The notes: generated by a model from the letters alone, not told the origin. A stretch of DNA of 64,000 bases from Halobacillus aidingensis (GCF_900104185.1 NZ_FNIZ01000012.1:1-64000); one strand, 5' to 3'. Counted from the first letter of the stretch, positions 25,127 to 34,875 are shown. A program made the numbers and translations.

Positions 25127-25159
25127 GAAAAGCCTGAGCACAAGATGCTCAGGCTTTTC
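25127..25159 (-). terminator. Terminator of ileS
   Basis: AAAGCCTGAGCA and TGCTCAGGCTTTT pair around TCTTG on the minus strand, right after the ileS stop region. Confidence 0.92.
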
Positions 25160-25163
25160 TTCT

Positions 25164-28100
25164 TTATTTTTGAAGCGCTAGTTTCAGCTGGTGGTCACCG
25201 ACTGTGTACTCTTTCATCGCTTCTTTTTCACCGACCGTCAAATCATTCACAAGAACATTCTCACGGATCAGCTGTTCATTTTGCTGGATTGCTTCTTTTA
25301 CGTCTGCGTCTCCATCAAGAGCAATGTCGACACGAAGATCGATTGGAAGATCCTGCTGTTTACGTTCATCCTGGATGACACGGATCACTTCACGCGCGAG
25401 GCCTTCAAGACGAAGCTCTTCAGTAATGTTCGTATCAAGCACAACGTGGAAGTCCTGGTTGGATCCCATAGAAAGTCCAGCATCCGCGACGCGTTCTACG
25501 TTCAACAGATCCATCGTCACTTCGACTTCTCCGTCTCCTGTCGGTACAACGACTTTTTCGTCCTGGACGATTTTCGCTGCTTCTTCGTCTGAAAGCTTCT
25601 CGAGGTACCCTTTCACGACGCCGACGTTTTTCCCTAGGACAGGTCCTGCCGCACGGAAGTTCAGCTTCACTTCATAGCGGACAAGATCATCAGAAGATTG
25701 CTTCACGACAACTTCTTTAACATTGATCTCATCACGGATGATGCTGCTGTACTCTTCGAGTGCTTTCCCTTGATCAGGGTTGACTGGGATGACGACAAGC
25801 TCTGATAGTGGCTGTTTCGTCTTGATGGTTTCCGTATTACGGACACCACGAGCAAGCTCAACGACTTGCAGTACGGCATCCATATCTTTTTCAAGCTGTG
25901 TATTTACAACCGTATCGTCCACTTTCGGGAAGTACGCCAAGTGCACACTTTCACCCGTCAAGTTTTGATAGATGTCATCAGCTAGGAACGGTGTGTAAGG
26001 AGCCATCAGCTGACTGAGCTGTGCCAACACTTCATGAAGCGTGTGGTAAGCCGCTTTCTTGGACTCTGTCATGCCTTCTTCCCAGAAACGGTCACGGGAA
26101 CGACGGATGTACCAGTTACTCACTTCATCGACATACTTCTCAAGAGCTTTCGCAGCTTTCGTGAAGTCATAATCGTTCAACGCTTCTTCTACGACCCCGG
26201 TCACACTGTTCAGGCGGGAAAGAACCCAGCGGTCAAGCAGTGTCTTTTCGCCTTCTTCATTCTTATCGAATGTGTAGCCATCGATATTGGCATACAACGT
26301 ATAGAAACCGTGGGTGTTCACAAGGGTGTCGATCACTTTTGATTTCGCTTCGATAACGACACGTTCGGAGAAACGCTTGTTGTTCCATGGTGCACTGTCA
26401 GCAAGCAGCGCCCAACGGAAGGCGTCGGCACCGAATTTCGTTACAAGGTCTGTCGGGTTCAAGGCGTTCCCTTTACTCTTGGACATTTTGCGTCCTTCTT
26501 CATCAAGGATGTGACCTGTGGAAAGGACACGCTTGTATGGCGCTTTACCCGTGAACAATGTAGAAACAGCCAGCAAGCTGTAGAACCAGCCACGCGTCTG
26601 GTCAATTCCTTCACAGATAACGTCCGCAGGGAACTGCTTCTCGAACTGATCTTTGTTTTCAAACGGATAGTGCTGCTGGGCAAACGGCATGGAACCAGAG
26701 TCGAACCATACGTCGATGACTTCTGGTACACGGTTCATCGTGCCATTACACTTCTCACACGTCACCTGGACACGGTCGACATAAGGCTTGTGAAGCTCGA
26801 CATCACCAATATCGCCGATCGCTTTTTCTTGAAGATCCGCTTTGCTGTGAGGTGCGTACTGATGGTCACAAGAATCACACATCCAGATTGGGAGCGGTGT
26901 TCCCCAGAAACGGTTACGACCGATGTTCCAGTCAACCATGTTCTCAAGGAAATTACCGAAACGGCCATCTTTGATGTGGTTCGGGTGCCATGTGACTTCC
27001 TGGTTATTCTTGATGAACTGATCTTTCAGTTCTGTTGTCTTGATGAACCAGCTCTCGATCGCGTAGTAAAGCAACGGAGAATCACAACGCCAGCAATGCG
27101 GGTAGCTGTGCTCGTATTTTTCTTTATGGAAAAGCAATCCTTCGTTCGCAAGATATTTCACGATGTCGACGTCACAATCTTTGACAAAACGACCTTCAAA
27201 TGGAGGGATATCCTCTGTATAACGGCCTTGACCATCTACGACGTTGAAGAAGGACAAGTTGTTTTCCTTCACCAGGTTGTAGTCATCTTCACCATAAGCC
27301 GGTGCGATGTGAACGACACCTGTACCGCTCTCTGCATTGACGAAGTCTGCTTCGACAACAAAGTGACCACGCTCAGGCTTCACGAACGGGAACGGTGGTT
27401 GATATTCGACATCTTTGAATTCGCTCCCTTTATGCTTGGAAACGACTTCGTACTCTTCTCCAAGGTTCTTCTCAGCAAGAGCTTCCGCAACGATATATAC
27501 TTCGCCATCTTTCTTCGCCTTGATGTAGTCAAGGTCCGGATGAACGGCTAGTGTTACGTTGGCAGGCAATGTCCAAGGCGTCGTCGTCCAGCCTAGGAAA
27601 AATTCATTTTCAGAACCCTTCACTTTGAACTTCGCTGTTGCAGAAAGATCTTTGACGTCTTCATATCCCTGCGCCACTTCGTGTGAGCTTAGTGTCGTCT
27701 GACAACTCGGGCAGTATGGCGTAACACGGTGACCTTTGGAAAGCAGGTTACGCTTATGAAGGTCACTCAAGATATACCAGACACTTTCGATATAACGGTC
27801 CTGAAGCGTCACATACGGATCATCCATATCCAGCCAGTAACCGATCGATTCCGTAAATTCGCGCCATTCTTTTTCATAGTTGAAGACACTTTCTTTACAT
27901 TTCTCGATGAACTTCTCTACTCCGTACTCTTCAATCTGCTGTTTTCCGGAGATGCCAAGCTGCTTCTCGACTTCAAGCTCTACCGGCAAACCGTGTGTAT
28001 CCCAGCCGCCCTTACGGAGAACTTGGTAGCCCTGCATCGTTTTGTAACGTCCGACAAAGTCCTTGATGACACGGCCAAGCACGTGACCAGCGTGAGGAAG

Positions 28101-28253
28101 GCCATTGGCTGTCGGCGGTCCTTCATAAAAAACAAATGTTTCTGCACCTTCGCGCTCGTTCATAGAGCGACGGAAGACATTCTCTTTATTCCAGTAATCT
28201 TTGACACGATTTTCGCGGTCTAAAGCCGCTTCTTTCGTATTGACACTGCGCAT
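25164..28253 (-). CDS. ileS: Isoleucyl-tRNA synthetase, long IleRS2-like form
   Basis: Charges tRNA-Ile with isoleucine. The 1,029-residue class I synthetase has the HIGH-type motif HAGH (54-57, in [16 protein letters not shown]), KMSKS (about 590-594, [14 protein letters not shown]), an editing domain (about 190-400) and a long C-terminal part with CxxC pairs (CDSC, CEKC near 480-510). B. subtilis IleS has 921 residues; the greater length and [20 protein letters not shown] are like the IleRS2 type, which is linked to mupirocin tolerance. ATG 28253 is chosen because GAGGTG is six bases upstream; a GTG at 28262 overlaps that signal. Controlled by the T-box leader upstream. Confidence 0.95.
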   Translation of the reverse strand: MRSVNTKEAALDRENRVKDYWNKENVFRRSMNEREGAETFVFYEGPPTANGLPHAGHVLGRVIKDFVGRYKTMQGYQVLRKGGWDTHGLPVELEVEKQLGISGKQQIEEYGVEKFIEKCKESVFNYEKEWREFTESIGYWLDMDDPYVTLQDRYIESVWYILSDLHKRNLLSKGHRVTPYCPSCQTTLSSHEVAQGYEDVKDLSATAKFKVKGSENEFFLGWTTTPWTLPANVTLAVHPDLDYIKAKKDGEVYIVAEALAEKNLGEEYEVVSKHKGSEFKDVEYQPPFPFVKPERGHFVVEADFVNAESGTGVVHIAPAYGEDDYNLVKENNLSFFNVVDGQGRYTEDIPPFEGRFVKDCDVDIVKYLANEGLLFHKEKYEHSYPHCWRCDSPLLYYAIESWFIKTTELKDQFIKNNQEVTWHPNHIKDGRFGNFLENMVDWNIGRNRFWGTPLPIWMCDSCDHQYAPHSKADLQEKAIGDIGDVELHKPYVDRVQVTCEKCNGTMNRVPEVIDVWFDSGSMPFAQQHYPFENKDQFEKQFPADVICEGIDQTRGWFYSLLAVSTLFTGKAPYKRVLSTGHILDEEGRKMSKSKGNALNPTDLVTKFGADAFRWALLADSAPWNNKRFSERVVIEAKSKVIDTLVNTHGFYTLYANIDGYTFDKNEEGEKTLLDRWVLSRLNSVTGVVEEALNDYDFTKAAKALEKYVDEVSNWYIRRSRDRFWEEGMTESKKAAYHTLHEVLAQLSQLMAPYTPFLADDIYQNLTGESVHLAYFPKVDDTVVNTQLEKDMDAVLQVVELARGVRNTETIKTKQPLSELVVIPVNPDQGKALEEYSSIIRDEINVKEVVVKQSSDDLVRYEVKLNFRAAGPVLGKNVGVVKGYLEKLSDEEAAKIVQDEKVVVPTGDGEVEVTMDLLNVERVADAGLSMGSNQDFHVVLDTNITEELRLEGLAREVIRVIQDERKQQDLPIDLRVDIALDGDADVKEAIQQNEQLIRENVLVNDLTVGEKEAMKEYTVGDHQLKLALQK

Positions 28254-28330
28254 TTCTTCCACCTCTTACCCTCTGATTTTTTGTATAGAAAAATGATTAC
28301 GAACTTCCAATGACGGCAGGAACAAAATAA

Positions 28331-28587
28331 AAATCCGCCCCTGCTGTAAAAACAGGGACGGATTTGATTCCGCGGTACCACCCATATTCCGCACACGATG
28401 TGCACGGCTCTCGGTTCACATAACGGATAACGGCCGTCCACCGGTTCCACTTACTCTGTATCATTTCAGCAGAACTTCTCAGAGATGATCTTCAGCTATC
28501 ACCCGTCATCGCTTCACACCTGCCAGCGACTCTCTTGAGATCGGAATAAAAGCCTACTCTTCTCGTCAACGAAACTATACGTATCTT
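28331..28587 (-). promoter_or_regulatory. T-box riboswitch (Ile) with terminator
   Basis: The minus strand carries the invariant T-box sequence GGGTGGTACCGCGG (28383-28370), followed by a terminator hairpin ATCCGTCCCTG...CAGGGGCGGAT with a T-run (about 28365-28325). Upstream is a long structured leader with a CTGAAGATCATCTCTGAG segment in which ATC is a candidate isoleucine specifier. Uncharged tRNA-Ile should disrupt the terminator and allow ileS transcription. Confidence 0.93.
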
Positions 28588-28593
28588 CTCCAT

Positions 28594-28622
28594 ATCCTAC
28601 AATGTAATCTTTTGTATGTCAA
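28594..28622 (-). promoter_or_regulatory. Promoter of the ileS T-box leader
   Basis: On the minus strand: -35 TTGACA (28622-28617), 17-bp spacer, -10 TAGGAT (28599-28594). Transcription should begin near 28587, giving a leader of about 330 nt. Confidence 0.85.
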
Positions 28623-28765
28623 AGCTTTCTTACCCTCATCCTCGCCCATTTTTCAAAAGCTTATACGTATTCACTTTATCTTATCGCTTTCTATAAAAAT
28701 CTCATATTATCACAAATCACCCCTTTTGCTTAAAATAAACATAAGCCCTGTTAAATATCGAAGAT

Positions 28766-29332
28766 AAGCTCCCGATTGTGGAAGACTCAGTTTCGAGACT
28801 TTTGTTGAGTGGATCGGGGCTGCGGGGAATGGCTCGCTTTCCGCGGGAGCGCGGTGAGCCTCCTCGGACTGCGTCCTGTGGGGTCTCACCAAGCACTTTT
28901 TTCCCGCAGGAGTCTCCCCATTCCCCTCCGCCCTTTTGCCATAAAAGTATCACGAAACCACTTTAACCACTTCCGGAATAAGCTGCTTTTATACCCATGG
29001 TAATCGGAGGGGAATAAACTCCTAAACACGCTATTCTGCATACGAAAAGCTTGTTATAGAGTGCTTTATGCTTATAACACCAGGATAGTGGAAGGCACCC
29101 TCCCACAGGAAAGGGGTTCGTTTCTCACCTTCATGGAATGGGGTGGTTGGAAAGCTGCGAGACTCCCGTGGGAGAAAGGAGATAGGCGAGATCCCACAGG
29201 ACGAAGTCCGAGGAAGCTTGCCACTCCCCCACAGGAAAGCGAGTAGCTTCCCAGCCACCCCTAACGCTCAACACGGTAAACGAACCCCGAAAAGTCTCGA
29301 AGTCGAGTCTTCAAGAATCCTGCCATATTCTT
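28766..29332. repeat. Composite two-arm hairpin element, copy 2 (inverted orientation)
   Basis: The left arm here is type I: AAGCTCCC, GAAGACTCAGTTTCGAGAC, then GGGGCTGCGGGGAATGGC, CGCTTTCCGCGGGAGCG, GGTGAGCCTCCTCGGACT and so on to CCCCTCCGCCC (about 28766-28935). The right arm is type II: GGGGTGGTTGGAAAGC, GCGAGACTCCCGTGGGAG, AGGACGAAGTCCGAGGAAGC, CAGCCACCCC, ending AAGTCTCGAAGTCGAGTCTTC (about 29130-29332). The centre is AT-richer. Relative to the other three copies the whole element is turned round. It ends 64 bp before the methyltransferase start. Confidence 0.9.
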
Positions 29333-29396
29333 AAATAACTGCAAAACACAAACAACATTTAACAGAAGCGGAATATTAGGAAAGAAGGGGTTATGG

Positions 29397-30173
29397 ATGT
29401 CAGATGAAGCGAAGCGTCACGTACAGGAAGTTTTTTCGAAGAACAAACAGGCTTATGTCGATAGCTCGACACATAAGAAACAATCCGACCTTGATGCAAT
29501 TATCGAGTGGTTGAAACCTTCCCCATCCGATAAAGCACTGGATATCGCTACGGGAGGTGGTCATGTTGCGAAAGCCTTAAGTCTTCATTGCGGTACTATT
29601 TTTGCCACAGACCTTACAAAAGACATGCTGCAAAACACCGCCCGTCACTTGAATTCTCAACAAAATATTGAATACGTGGTCGCTGATGCCGAGCAACTCC
29701 CTTTTCTTGACGACAGTTTCGATCTCGTCACTTGCCGTATCGCTCCCCACCACTTCCCTTCCCCGCACCATTTCATAGAGGAAGTGGGACGTGTATTAAA
29801 AGAACGGGGCAAATTTCTAATGATTGATAACGTGGCACCTGAAGAGGACGAACTGGATAAATTTTATAATCGCTTCGAAAAAATGAGAGATTACAGTCAC
29901 GTCCGCGCTCTGAAAATCAGTGAGTGGGAGAAGCTTTTCCGCAACAATCGTTTGACCATCAAGAAACAAATGATCCGGAAAAAGGCCATGCCTTTTCCAG
30001 ACTGGGTACGACGTACATTAGACCATGAAGCAGACCAAAAAGCTGTAGAAGAATTTTTCAAACAAGCTCCCGCTGAAGCTAAACACCACTTTTCCATCAC
30101 AGAAGAAAACGGGCGCGTGCAATCTTTCGCGATTGATGAGTATATGGTAGTCGTAGAAAAACATTCCTCCTGA
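29397..30173 (+). CDS. Class I SAM-dependent methyltransferase (UbiE/YcgJ-like)
   Basis: A 258-residue methyltransferase. Motif I is ALDIATGGGHVAKAL (about 47-61), the acidic residue after beta-2 is in FATDLTKDML, motif II region is DAEQLPFLDDSFDLVTCRIAPHHF, and motif III is VLKERGKFLMIDN. It resembles small-molecule methyltransferases of the UbiE type; the substrate is unknown. ATG 29397 follows AAGGGG by six bases. It stands alone between repeat copy 2 and cydA, and may read through into cydAB, since no terminator is seen in the 66-bp gap. Confidence 0.88.
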   Translation: MSDEAKRHVQEVFSKNKQAYVDSSTHKKQSDLDAIIEWLKPSPSDKALDIATGGGHVAKALSLHCGTIFATDLTKDMLQNTARHLNSQQNIEYVVADAEQLPFLDDSFDLVTCRIAPHHFPSPHHFIEEVGRVLKERGKFLMIDNVAPEEDELDKFYNRFEKMRDYSHVRALKISEWEKLFRNNRLTIKKQMIRKKAMPFPDWVRRTLDHEADQKAVEEFFKQAPAEAKHHFSITEENGRVQSFAIDEYMVVVEKHSS

Positions 30174-30239
30174 CGAATAATCCACCATGGCATTGGAAAA
30201 ATAAGCGAGGTATTGAATTTGCATGTGAGGTGGAGATCA

Positions 30240-31571
30240 ATGGATATCGTCGTAATGGCCCGGGCTTTGTTCGGAACATCGCTTGGGTTTCATATTATTT
30301 ATGCAACGATCGGTGTAGGACTTCCTGTCATGATCATCATCGCGGAAGTCCTGCACTTTATAAAAAAAGACCCGGATTATGCATTGATGGCGAAACGATG
30401 GACGAAAGGTTTCGCTATTTTATTGGCCGTTTCGATTGCCTCGGGAACAATTGTCGGCGTCATGATCTCACTCTTATTCCCTGACTTCATGGAAATCGTC
30501 GGACAAGTCATCGCGCTCCCATTCCAAATGGAGATCTTCGCTTTTCTTATCGAAGCGGTGTTCATGTCGATTTATTTGTATGCGGCCGACCGTCTGCCGC
30601 CGACATTGAGACTTGTCAGCATCATTTCCGTCGCGCTTGGAGCGACAGCCTCGGCAATCTTAATTACTGATGTTCACGCATGGATGAACACGCCGGCAGG
30701 TTTCAACATCACACCAGATGGTGAGGTCACAGATGTAAATACGTGGGCCGCCTTTTTCAATCCAAGTTTCGGAGTCACCGCCATTCACGTGACTTTGTCT
30801 GCTTACATGACGGTTGCCTTTCTTGTCGCATCGATTGCCGCTCTCAGGCTCATGAGAAGGAAAATTACGAAAGCTGAACGTGCTTACCATAAAAAGGCTC
30901 TAACAATTGCCCTTTACTTTGGTGCTCTCATGTCTCTTGCCACAGCGATCAACGGGCATGAAACAGCTCAGATGCTTCATGAATACAACCCGCGTAAATT
31001 GGCAGCTGCGGAAGGGTTGTTTGAAACTCAGCGCTACGCTCCATTATCCGTCGGCGGTTATACTTCTCTTGAAGATCAACGGGTGAAATATGCGGTAGAA
31101 ATCCCCTACGGACTCAGCTTTCTTGCTGGTGATCGATTGGATACAGAAGTGATGGGACTCAATGAATGGCCCGAAGAATTATGGCCGCCGCTCTATGTCC
31201 ACATCCTCTTCAATGTCATGGTCGGAATCGGCACGGTTCTCATTCTGATTGCGTTCATCGCTTTGTTCTGGAAACACGTCCTGAAAAAAGAATTTCCAAG
31301 CTGGCTCCTCGCTACGCTTGTTGTCAGTGGACCACTCGCGATGCTTGCCATTGAAGCAGGCTGGTGTTTCAGCTGTATCGGACGCCAGCCATGGACGATC
31401 AATGAAGTACTGCGTACAGATGAGGCGGCAACCAAATCCAACAGTGTCGGTTTTCTTTTCTACTTGTTCATGACTCTTTACATCACGTTGCTCTTTGTAA
31501 CCGGTTTTGTCATGCGATACTACTTCAAGCGGAACCCGGTCCGTAAAGATTTGGATGCACGGGAAGCATAA
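30240..31571 (+). CDS. cydA: Cytochrome bd-type quinol oxidase subunit I
   Basis: A 443-residue haem-binding subunit of a bd oxidase that reduces O2 with quinol. It shows RALFGTSLGFHIIYATIGVG with the haem b595 histidine (about 18), a methionine/histidine pair region further on (GHETAQMLHEYNP), and a short quinol loop. The length and sequence resemble B. subtilis YthA rather than the longer CydA, so it is probably a cyanide-insensitive-type oxidase. ATG 30240 is chosen because GAGGTGGAG is close upstream; the frame is open from 30213. cydB follows 32 bp later. Confidence 0.93.
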   Translation: MDIVVMARALFGTSLGFHIIYATIGVGLPVMIIIAEVLHFIKKDPDYALMAKRWTKGFAILLAVSIASGTIVGVMISLLFPDFMEIVGQVIALPFQMEIFAFLIEAVFMSIYLYAADRLPPTLRLVSIISVALGATASAILITDVHAWMNTPAGFNITPDGEVTDVNTWAAFFNPSFGVTAIHVTLSAYMTVAFLVASIAALRLMRRKITKAERAYHKKALTIALYFGALMSLATAINGHETAQMLHEYNPRKLAAAEGLFETQRYAPLSVGGYTSLEDQRVKYAVEIPYGLSFLAGDRLDTEVMGLNEWPEELWPPLYVHILFNVMVGIGTVLILIAFIALFWKHVLKKEFPSWLLATLVVSGPLAMLAIEAGWCFSCIGRQPWTINEVLRTDEAATKSNSVGFLFYLFMTLYITLLFVTGFVMRYYFKRNPVRKDLDAREA

Positions 31572-31603
31572 GAAAACATCATCCCAGAAAGGACGTACAA
31601 CCT

Positions 31604-32629
31604 ATGGAAGCATCAACATTAGCGATAACGATTTTGTGGAGCTTGCTTTTCGTCTATTCCATCCTCGGGTCTCTCGACTTCGGCGCCGGCTTCTGGGGCA
31701 TGATTTACGGAAAGAATGAAGAGAAAAGCGCCTCCCAAATCGCCAACCGTTTTCTTTCTCCCACATGGGAAGTGACCAACGTCTTTCTCGTCATTTTCGT
31801 CGTATCTGTCGTCACCTTTTTTCCGTTCGCTACGACCCTGCTAAGTAATGTACTGCTCGTCCCTGTCGGACTCGGGGTTCTCCTTTTGACGATTCGGACA
31901 ACGTTCATGGTTTTCCAGCATCACGCCGATCGATACAAAGACTTGCTCCGGTTGACTTCCGGTTTTACAGGATTGATCATTCCGGCACTTCTCGTCAGTA
32001 TTCTACCGATTACTTTAGGCGGTTTCGTCAGTTTTGAAAATGACTATCCGCGCCTGCAGTACGGAGAATTGCTCACCCACCCGACCTTGTACATGCACAT
32101 CTTATTCGGTTTATCGACCGAACTTTTCATCTCCGCCATTTTCCTGATGGACTATGCTAAGGAAGCGGAAGACTGGAACGCCTATGACACATTCCGCAAA
32201 CATTCCCTGTGGCTTGGACCTGTAAGTATCGCTATTGCAATGCTGACAATCGGCACATTCCCTGGAGAGGCTTCGTGGATCGTCGATAACATCCAGGAAC
32301 ACTGGGTAGCATTCGGTTTGTCCCTTCTGTTCTTTATCATCGGTTATGCATTTCTCTTCATCAGAAAAAAAGACGGCCGACGCGGACTGGCACGTCCTGC
32401 TGTTATCATGGTTGGCTTACAATATGCTGTCGCGATTTATGCCTACGGAGCCGCGCACTTACCTTACTTGATTTATCCGGATATCACCATTGCAGAAGGG
32501 TTTACAAATCCTGATACGTTCTATCAGATGCTGATCGTCTACGCTGTCGGATTCGGTATTCTTATCCCAGCCTTCTTCCTTTTCTGGCGCCTCTTCCTCA
32601 AAGACCGCCGCTACTTGAAACAGGAATAA
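31604..32629 (+). CDS. cydB: Cytochrome bd-type quinol oxidase subunit II
   Basis: The 341-residue partner of CydA with about eight to nine membrane helices. The N-terminal WSLLFVYSILGSLDFGAGFW is the family's Q/D/E signature region, and SPTWEVTNVFLVIF lies in helix 2 region. Together the two subunits form the bd oxidase in the cytoplasmic membrane. AGAAAGGAC precedes the ATG. A terminator follows directly, and no cydCD assembly genes are in the window. Confidence 0.93.
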   Translation: MEASTLAITILWSLLFVYSILGSLDFGAGFWGMIYGKNEEKSASQIANRFLSPTWEVTNVFLVIFVVSVVTFFPFATTLLSNVLLVPVGLGVLLLTIRTTFMVFQHHADRYKDLLRLTSGFTGLIIPALLVSILPITLGGFVSFENDYPRLQYGELLTHPTLYMHILFGLSTELFISAIFLMDYAKEAEDWNAYDTFRKHSLWLGPVSIAIAMLTIGTFPGEASWIVDNIQEHWVAFGLSLLFFIIGYAFLFIRKKDGRRGLARPAVIMVGLQYAVAIYAYGAAHLPYLIYPDITIAEGFTNPDTFYQMLIVYAVGFGILIPAFFLFWRLFLKDRRYLKQE

Positions 32630-32634
32630 CACAT

Positions 32635-32664
32635 AACGGCACCCTCTCATGGGTGCCGTTTTTT
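32635..32664 (+). terminator. Terminator of cydAB
   Basis: AACGGCACCC and GGGTGCCGTT pair around TCTCAT and are followed by TTTTTAT. Confidence 0.95.
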
Positions 32665-32742
32665 ATGCTTTTAATTCGAGCACACCTATTGTTTATCCTG
32701 TTTTAAAAAAAGGTACATATTACAAGGCTCTCTATATACAAC

Positions 32743-33449
32743 AATATGTCAGGATTGTGGAAGAATCAGTTTCGAGATGTTTCGGGATTCGTTTGCCATG
32801 TTGAGCGTCAGGGGTGGTTGGGAAGCCACTCGCTTTCCTGCGGGGATGACGGCAAGCCTCCTCGAGCTAAAGCTCTGCGGGGTCTCGCCAGTCAATCCAT
32901 TCCCGCGGGAGTCTCGCAGCTTCCCAACCACCCCATTCGATGTATGTGAGAAACGACCCCCTTTACCAAGTTGGATTGACTTCCACTATCCCACCGTTAG
33001 AGGTATAAAGCGCTCTGTATCAAGCTTTCAGGATTCAAACACCTGGGCGGAAGTTTTATTCTTATGCTCCCATCAAGCTGAATTGCTACTTATTCAAGAA
33101 GTGGTTTCGAGACACTAATTAGGGAAAAGGGCGGAGGGAAACGGTGAGACTCCTATTTTTAAGTGTGGAGGCGCCTTGGTCAGCGGCGTATGGACTGGAC
33201 TGAGCTGGCGGAGATAAAGGAAACACGAAGAGCGTAGCGATTCGATGTTGACTTATCATACAGAAGCGAGGGAAGTCTCACTAGCCGCTAGACGCAGGAA
33301 CCGGATAACTAAGAGGGTGTGCGGGACAGCTGAGACCCCGGAAGGCGTAGCCTGAGGAAGCTCAGCGCCCGCCCCATGGAAAGCGAACCTTTTCCCGCAG
33401 CCCTTAACGCGCACAAAAGTCTCGAAACTGAGTGATAATAGGGAGCTTA
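32743..33449. repeat. Composite two-arm hairpin element, copy 3 (with internal insertion)
   Basis: The left arm is type II (about 32743-32945): AATATGTCAGGATTGTGG, TCAGTTTCGAGATG, GTTGAGCGTCAGGGGTGG, matched to TCGCAGCTTCCCAACCACCCC. The right arm is type I (about 33095-33449): GTTTCGAGACAC, GGGCGGAGGGAAACGGTGAG to GCCCGCCCCATGGAAAGCG, and outer end GTCTCGAAACTGAGTG. The right arm is interrupted at 33155-33318. It ends 21 bp before the glutaminase start codon. Confidence 0.88.
33155..33318. repeat. Insertion of about 164 bp inside the type I arm of copy 3
   Basis: Comparison with the arm of copy 4 shows that sequence after ACTCCTAT and before TGCGGGACAG is extra. It includes GGCGGAGATAAAGGAAACAC, GAAGAGCGTAGCGATTCG, GAAGTCTCACTAGCCGCTAG and ACGCAGGAACCGGAT. 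No open frame is supported. From memory, similar segments recur in other Bacillaceae genomes; this is unverified here. Confidence 0.6.
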
Positions 33450-33470
33450 TATGAAGAAAGGAGATCAGCT

Positions 33471-34439
33471 ATGCAGGAATTGACGAACGATTATCTCGAA
33501 GAAGCCATACAAGACAGCCGTCCATTCGCTTCATCCGGGAATGTGAACATGAGCCTTCCTGAATACGACGAAACGATCAAAGATTACCTCGGAGTGACCA
33601 TTATCACCACAGACGGGGAGTGCTTTTCAGCCGGTGATAATGACAAATATATTCCGATGCAGAGCACCTCGAAAATCATCGGCCTTATGCTCGCTTTACA
33701 GGATTTCGGAAAAGAGCGTGTGTTCCAAACGGTTGGCATGGAACCGATGGGGGACTTTTTCAATTCAATCAGCCAGTTGGAGTCTTACGATACGAGTAAA
33801 CCTTTCAACCCAATGATCAATGCTGGAGCCATCGCTGTTTCTGCTTTGATCAAAGGACAAACCGTCGATAAACGCTTCAACCGCTATATGGATTTTTTAC
33901 GTAAGGTGACGAATAATGAACAGCTTGAAATGAGTGAGGAAGTGTACGAAGCTGAAAAGGCGAACGGTGCACGGAACCGATCCCTCGCCTACTTCATGCA
34001 AAGTACCGGGACATTGGTTACTGATGTGGAAGAAGCGCTCGATCTTTACTTCCGGATGAATTCCGTCATGATGTGCTGCCACGATTTCGCCCGTGTTGGT
34101 CTGTTTTTAGCCAAAGGAGGGCTGGACCTTGAAACAGGAGAAAAGCTCATCCCCTCCCACCACTTACGCACGGTGAAAGCGATCATGATGACCTCAGGGA
34201 TGTATAATTCATCCGGTCATTATGCAGTAGAAGCCGGTTTCCCTTGTAAAAGCGGGGTATCTGGAAGCATCATCGGTTCATCACCTGGTCGGATGGGGAT
34301 CGGCGTCGTAGGCCCAGCCATCGATGAAAAAGGGAACAGTACGGCCGGAGGCGCCTTGATCAAAAAGCTCTCCCAGGATCTTGAACTCAACATGTTCGGT
34401 GTTGAGAACACAGAAAGGAAGTATGAAGATGGCGTTTGA
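33471..34439 (+). CDS. glsA: Glutaminase
   Basis: Hydrolyses glutamine to glutamate and ammonia. The 322-residue serine-dependent enzyme has the catalytic SxxK motif in QSTSKIIGL (Ser about 65), NPMINAGAIAV, a conserved ANGARNRSLAYFM segment and KSGVSGSIIG. ATG 33471 follows AAAGGAG; the frame is open from 33432 within the repeat. Glutamate formed here could also serve osmotic balance in a halophile (inference). The next gene overlaps its end by 11 bp, so both are co-transcribed. Confidence 0.95.
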   Translation: MQELTNDYLEEAIQDSRPFASSGNVNMSLPEYDETIKDYLGVTIITTDGECFSAGDNDKYIPMQSTSKIIGLMLALQDFGKERVFQTVGMEPMGDFFNSISQLESYDTSKPFNPMINAGAIAVSALIKGQTVDKRFNRYMDFLRKVTNNEQLEMSEEVYEAEKANGARNRSLAYFMQSTGTLVTDVEEALDLYFRMNSVMMCCHDFARVGLFLAKGGLDLETGEKLIPSHHLRTVKAIMMTSGMYNSSGHYAVEAGFPCKSGVSGSIIGSSPGRMGIGVVGPAIDEKGNSTAGGALIKKLSQDLELNMFGVENTERKYEDGV

Positions 34440-34875
34440 TTATGACCTCGATTTTGATAACACTGATTTTCGCAAAAATCCCGAGAAGTACCGGGTTGGA
34501 CGCGGAGAACAAGGCGTATTGCTCGTAGAACCTTACAAAAGTGAAATCCTGCCCCACTGGCGCTTCAAGACACCTGAGATCGCTAGGGAATCATCAGAAA
34601 AAATCTATCAAATGTTCCTCGACTATAAAGACGCGGATGACTTTGTGGGTATGGATATGGCGCGGAAGTTCCTGCAGATGGGCTACACCCGTTCGCGAAG
34701 ATACGCTAATTATAAGGGTGGGGAGAAGTACGACGATAACGGTGAGGTGAATGATCGTGACATCAACCAGGAGAAAGCAGAATCCGCAAAGATTTTCGAA
34801 AAGAAATGGATTCTGGCTAGGGAAGACGAAGAATATTTGAAGAAAAAGAAAGCCCATCAAAAAGAATACGGATAA
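34429..34875 (+). CDS. DUF4385 family protein
   Basis: A 148-residue soluble protein, highly charged, with EKYRVGRGEQGVLLVEPY and SEILPHWRFKTPEIA segments and a very basic C-terminal tail ending KKKKAHQKEYG. The pattern fits DUF4385, whose members are short proteins of unknown function found in bacteria and phages. ATG 34429 is nine bases after AAAGGA; ATG 34423 is an alternative. It overlaps glsA by 11 bp. Confidence 0.8.
   Translation: MAFDYDLDFDNTDFRKNPEKYRVGRGEQGVLLVEPYKSEILPHWRFKTPEIARESSEKIYQMFLDYKDADDFVGMDMARKFLQMGYTRSRRYANYKGGEKYDDNGEVNDRDINQEKAESAKIFEKKWILAREDEEYLKKKKAHQKEYG

Noticed and set aside
26511-27551. 346-codon plus-strand frame
   Set aside because: It lies fully antisense to ileS, has no ribosome-binding site and reads as a codon-bias shadow of the synthetase gene.
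33155-33318. Insertion sequence with transposase
   Set aside because: Only about 164 bp, no open frame and no clear terminal inverted repeats or target duplication.
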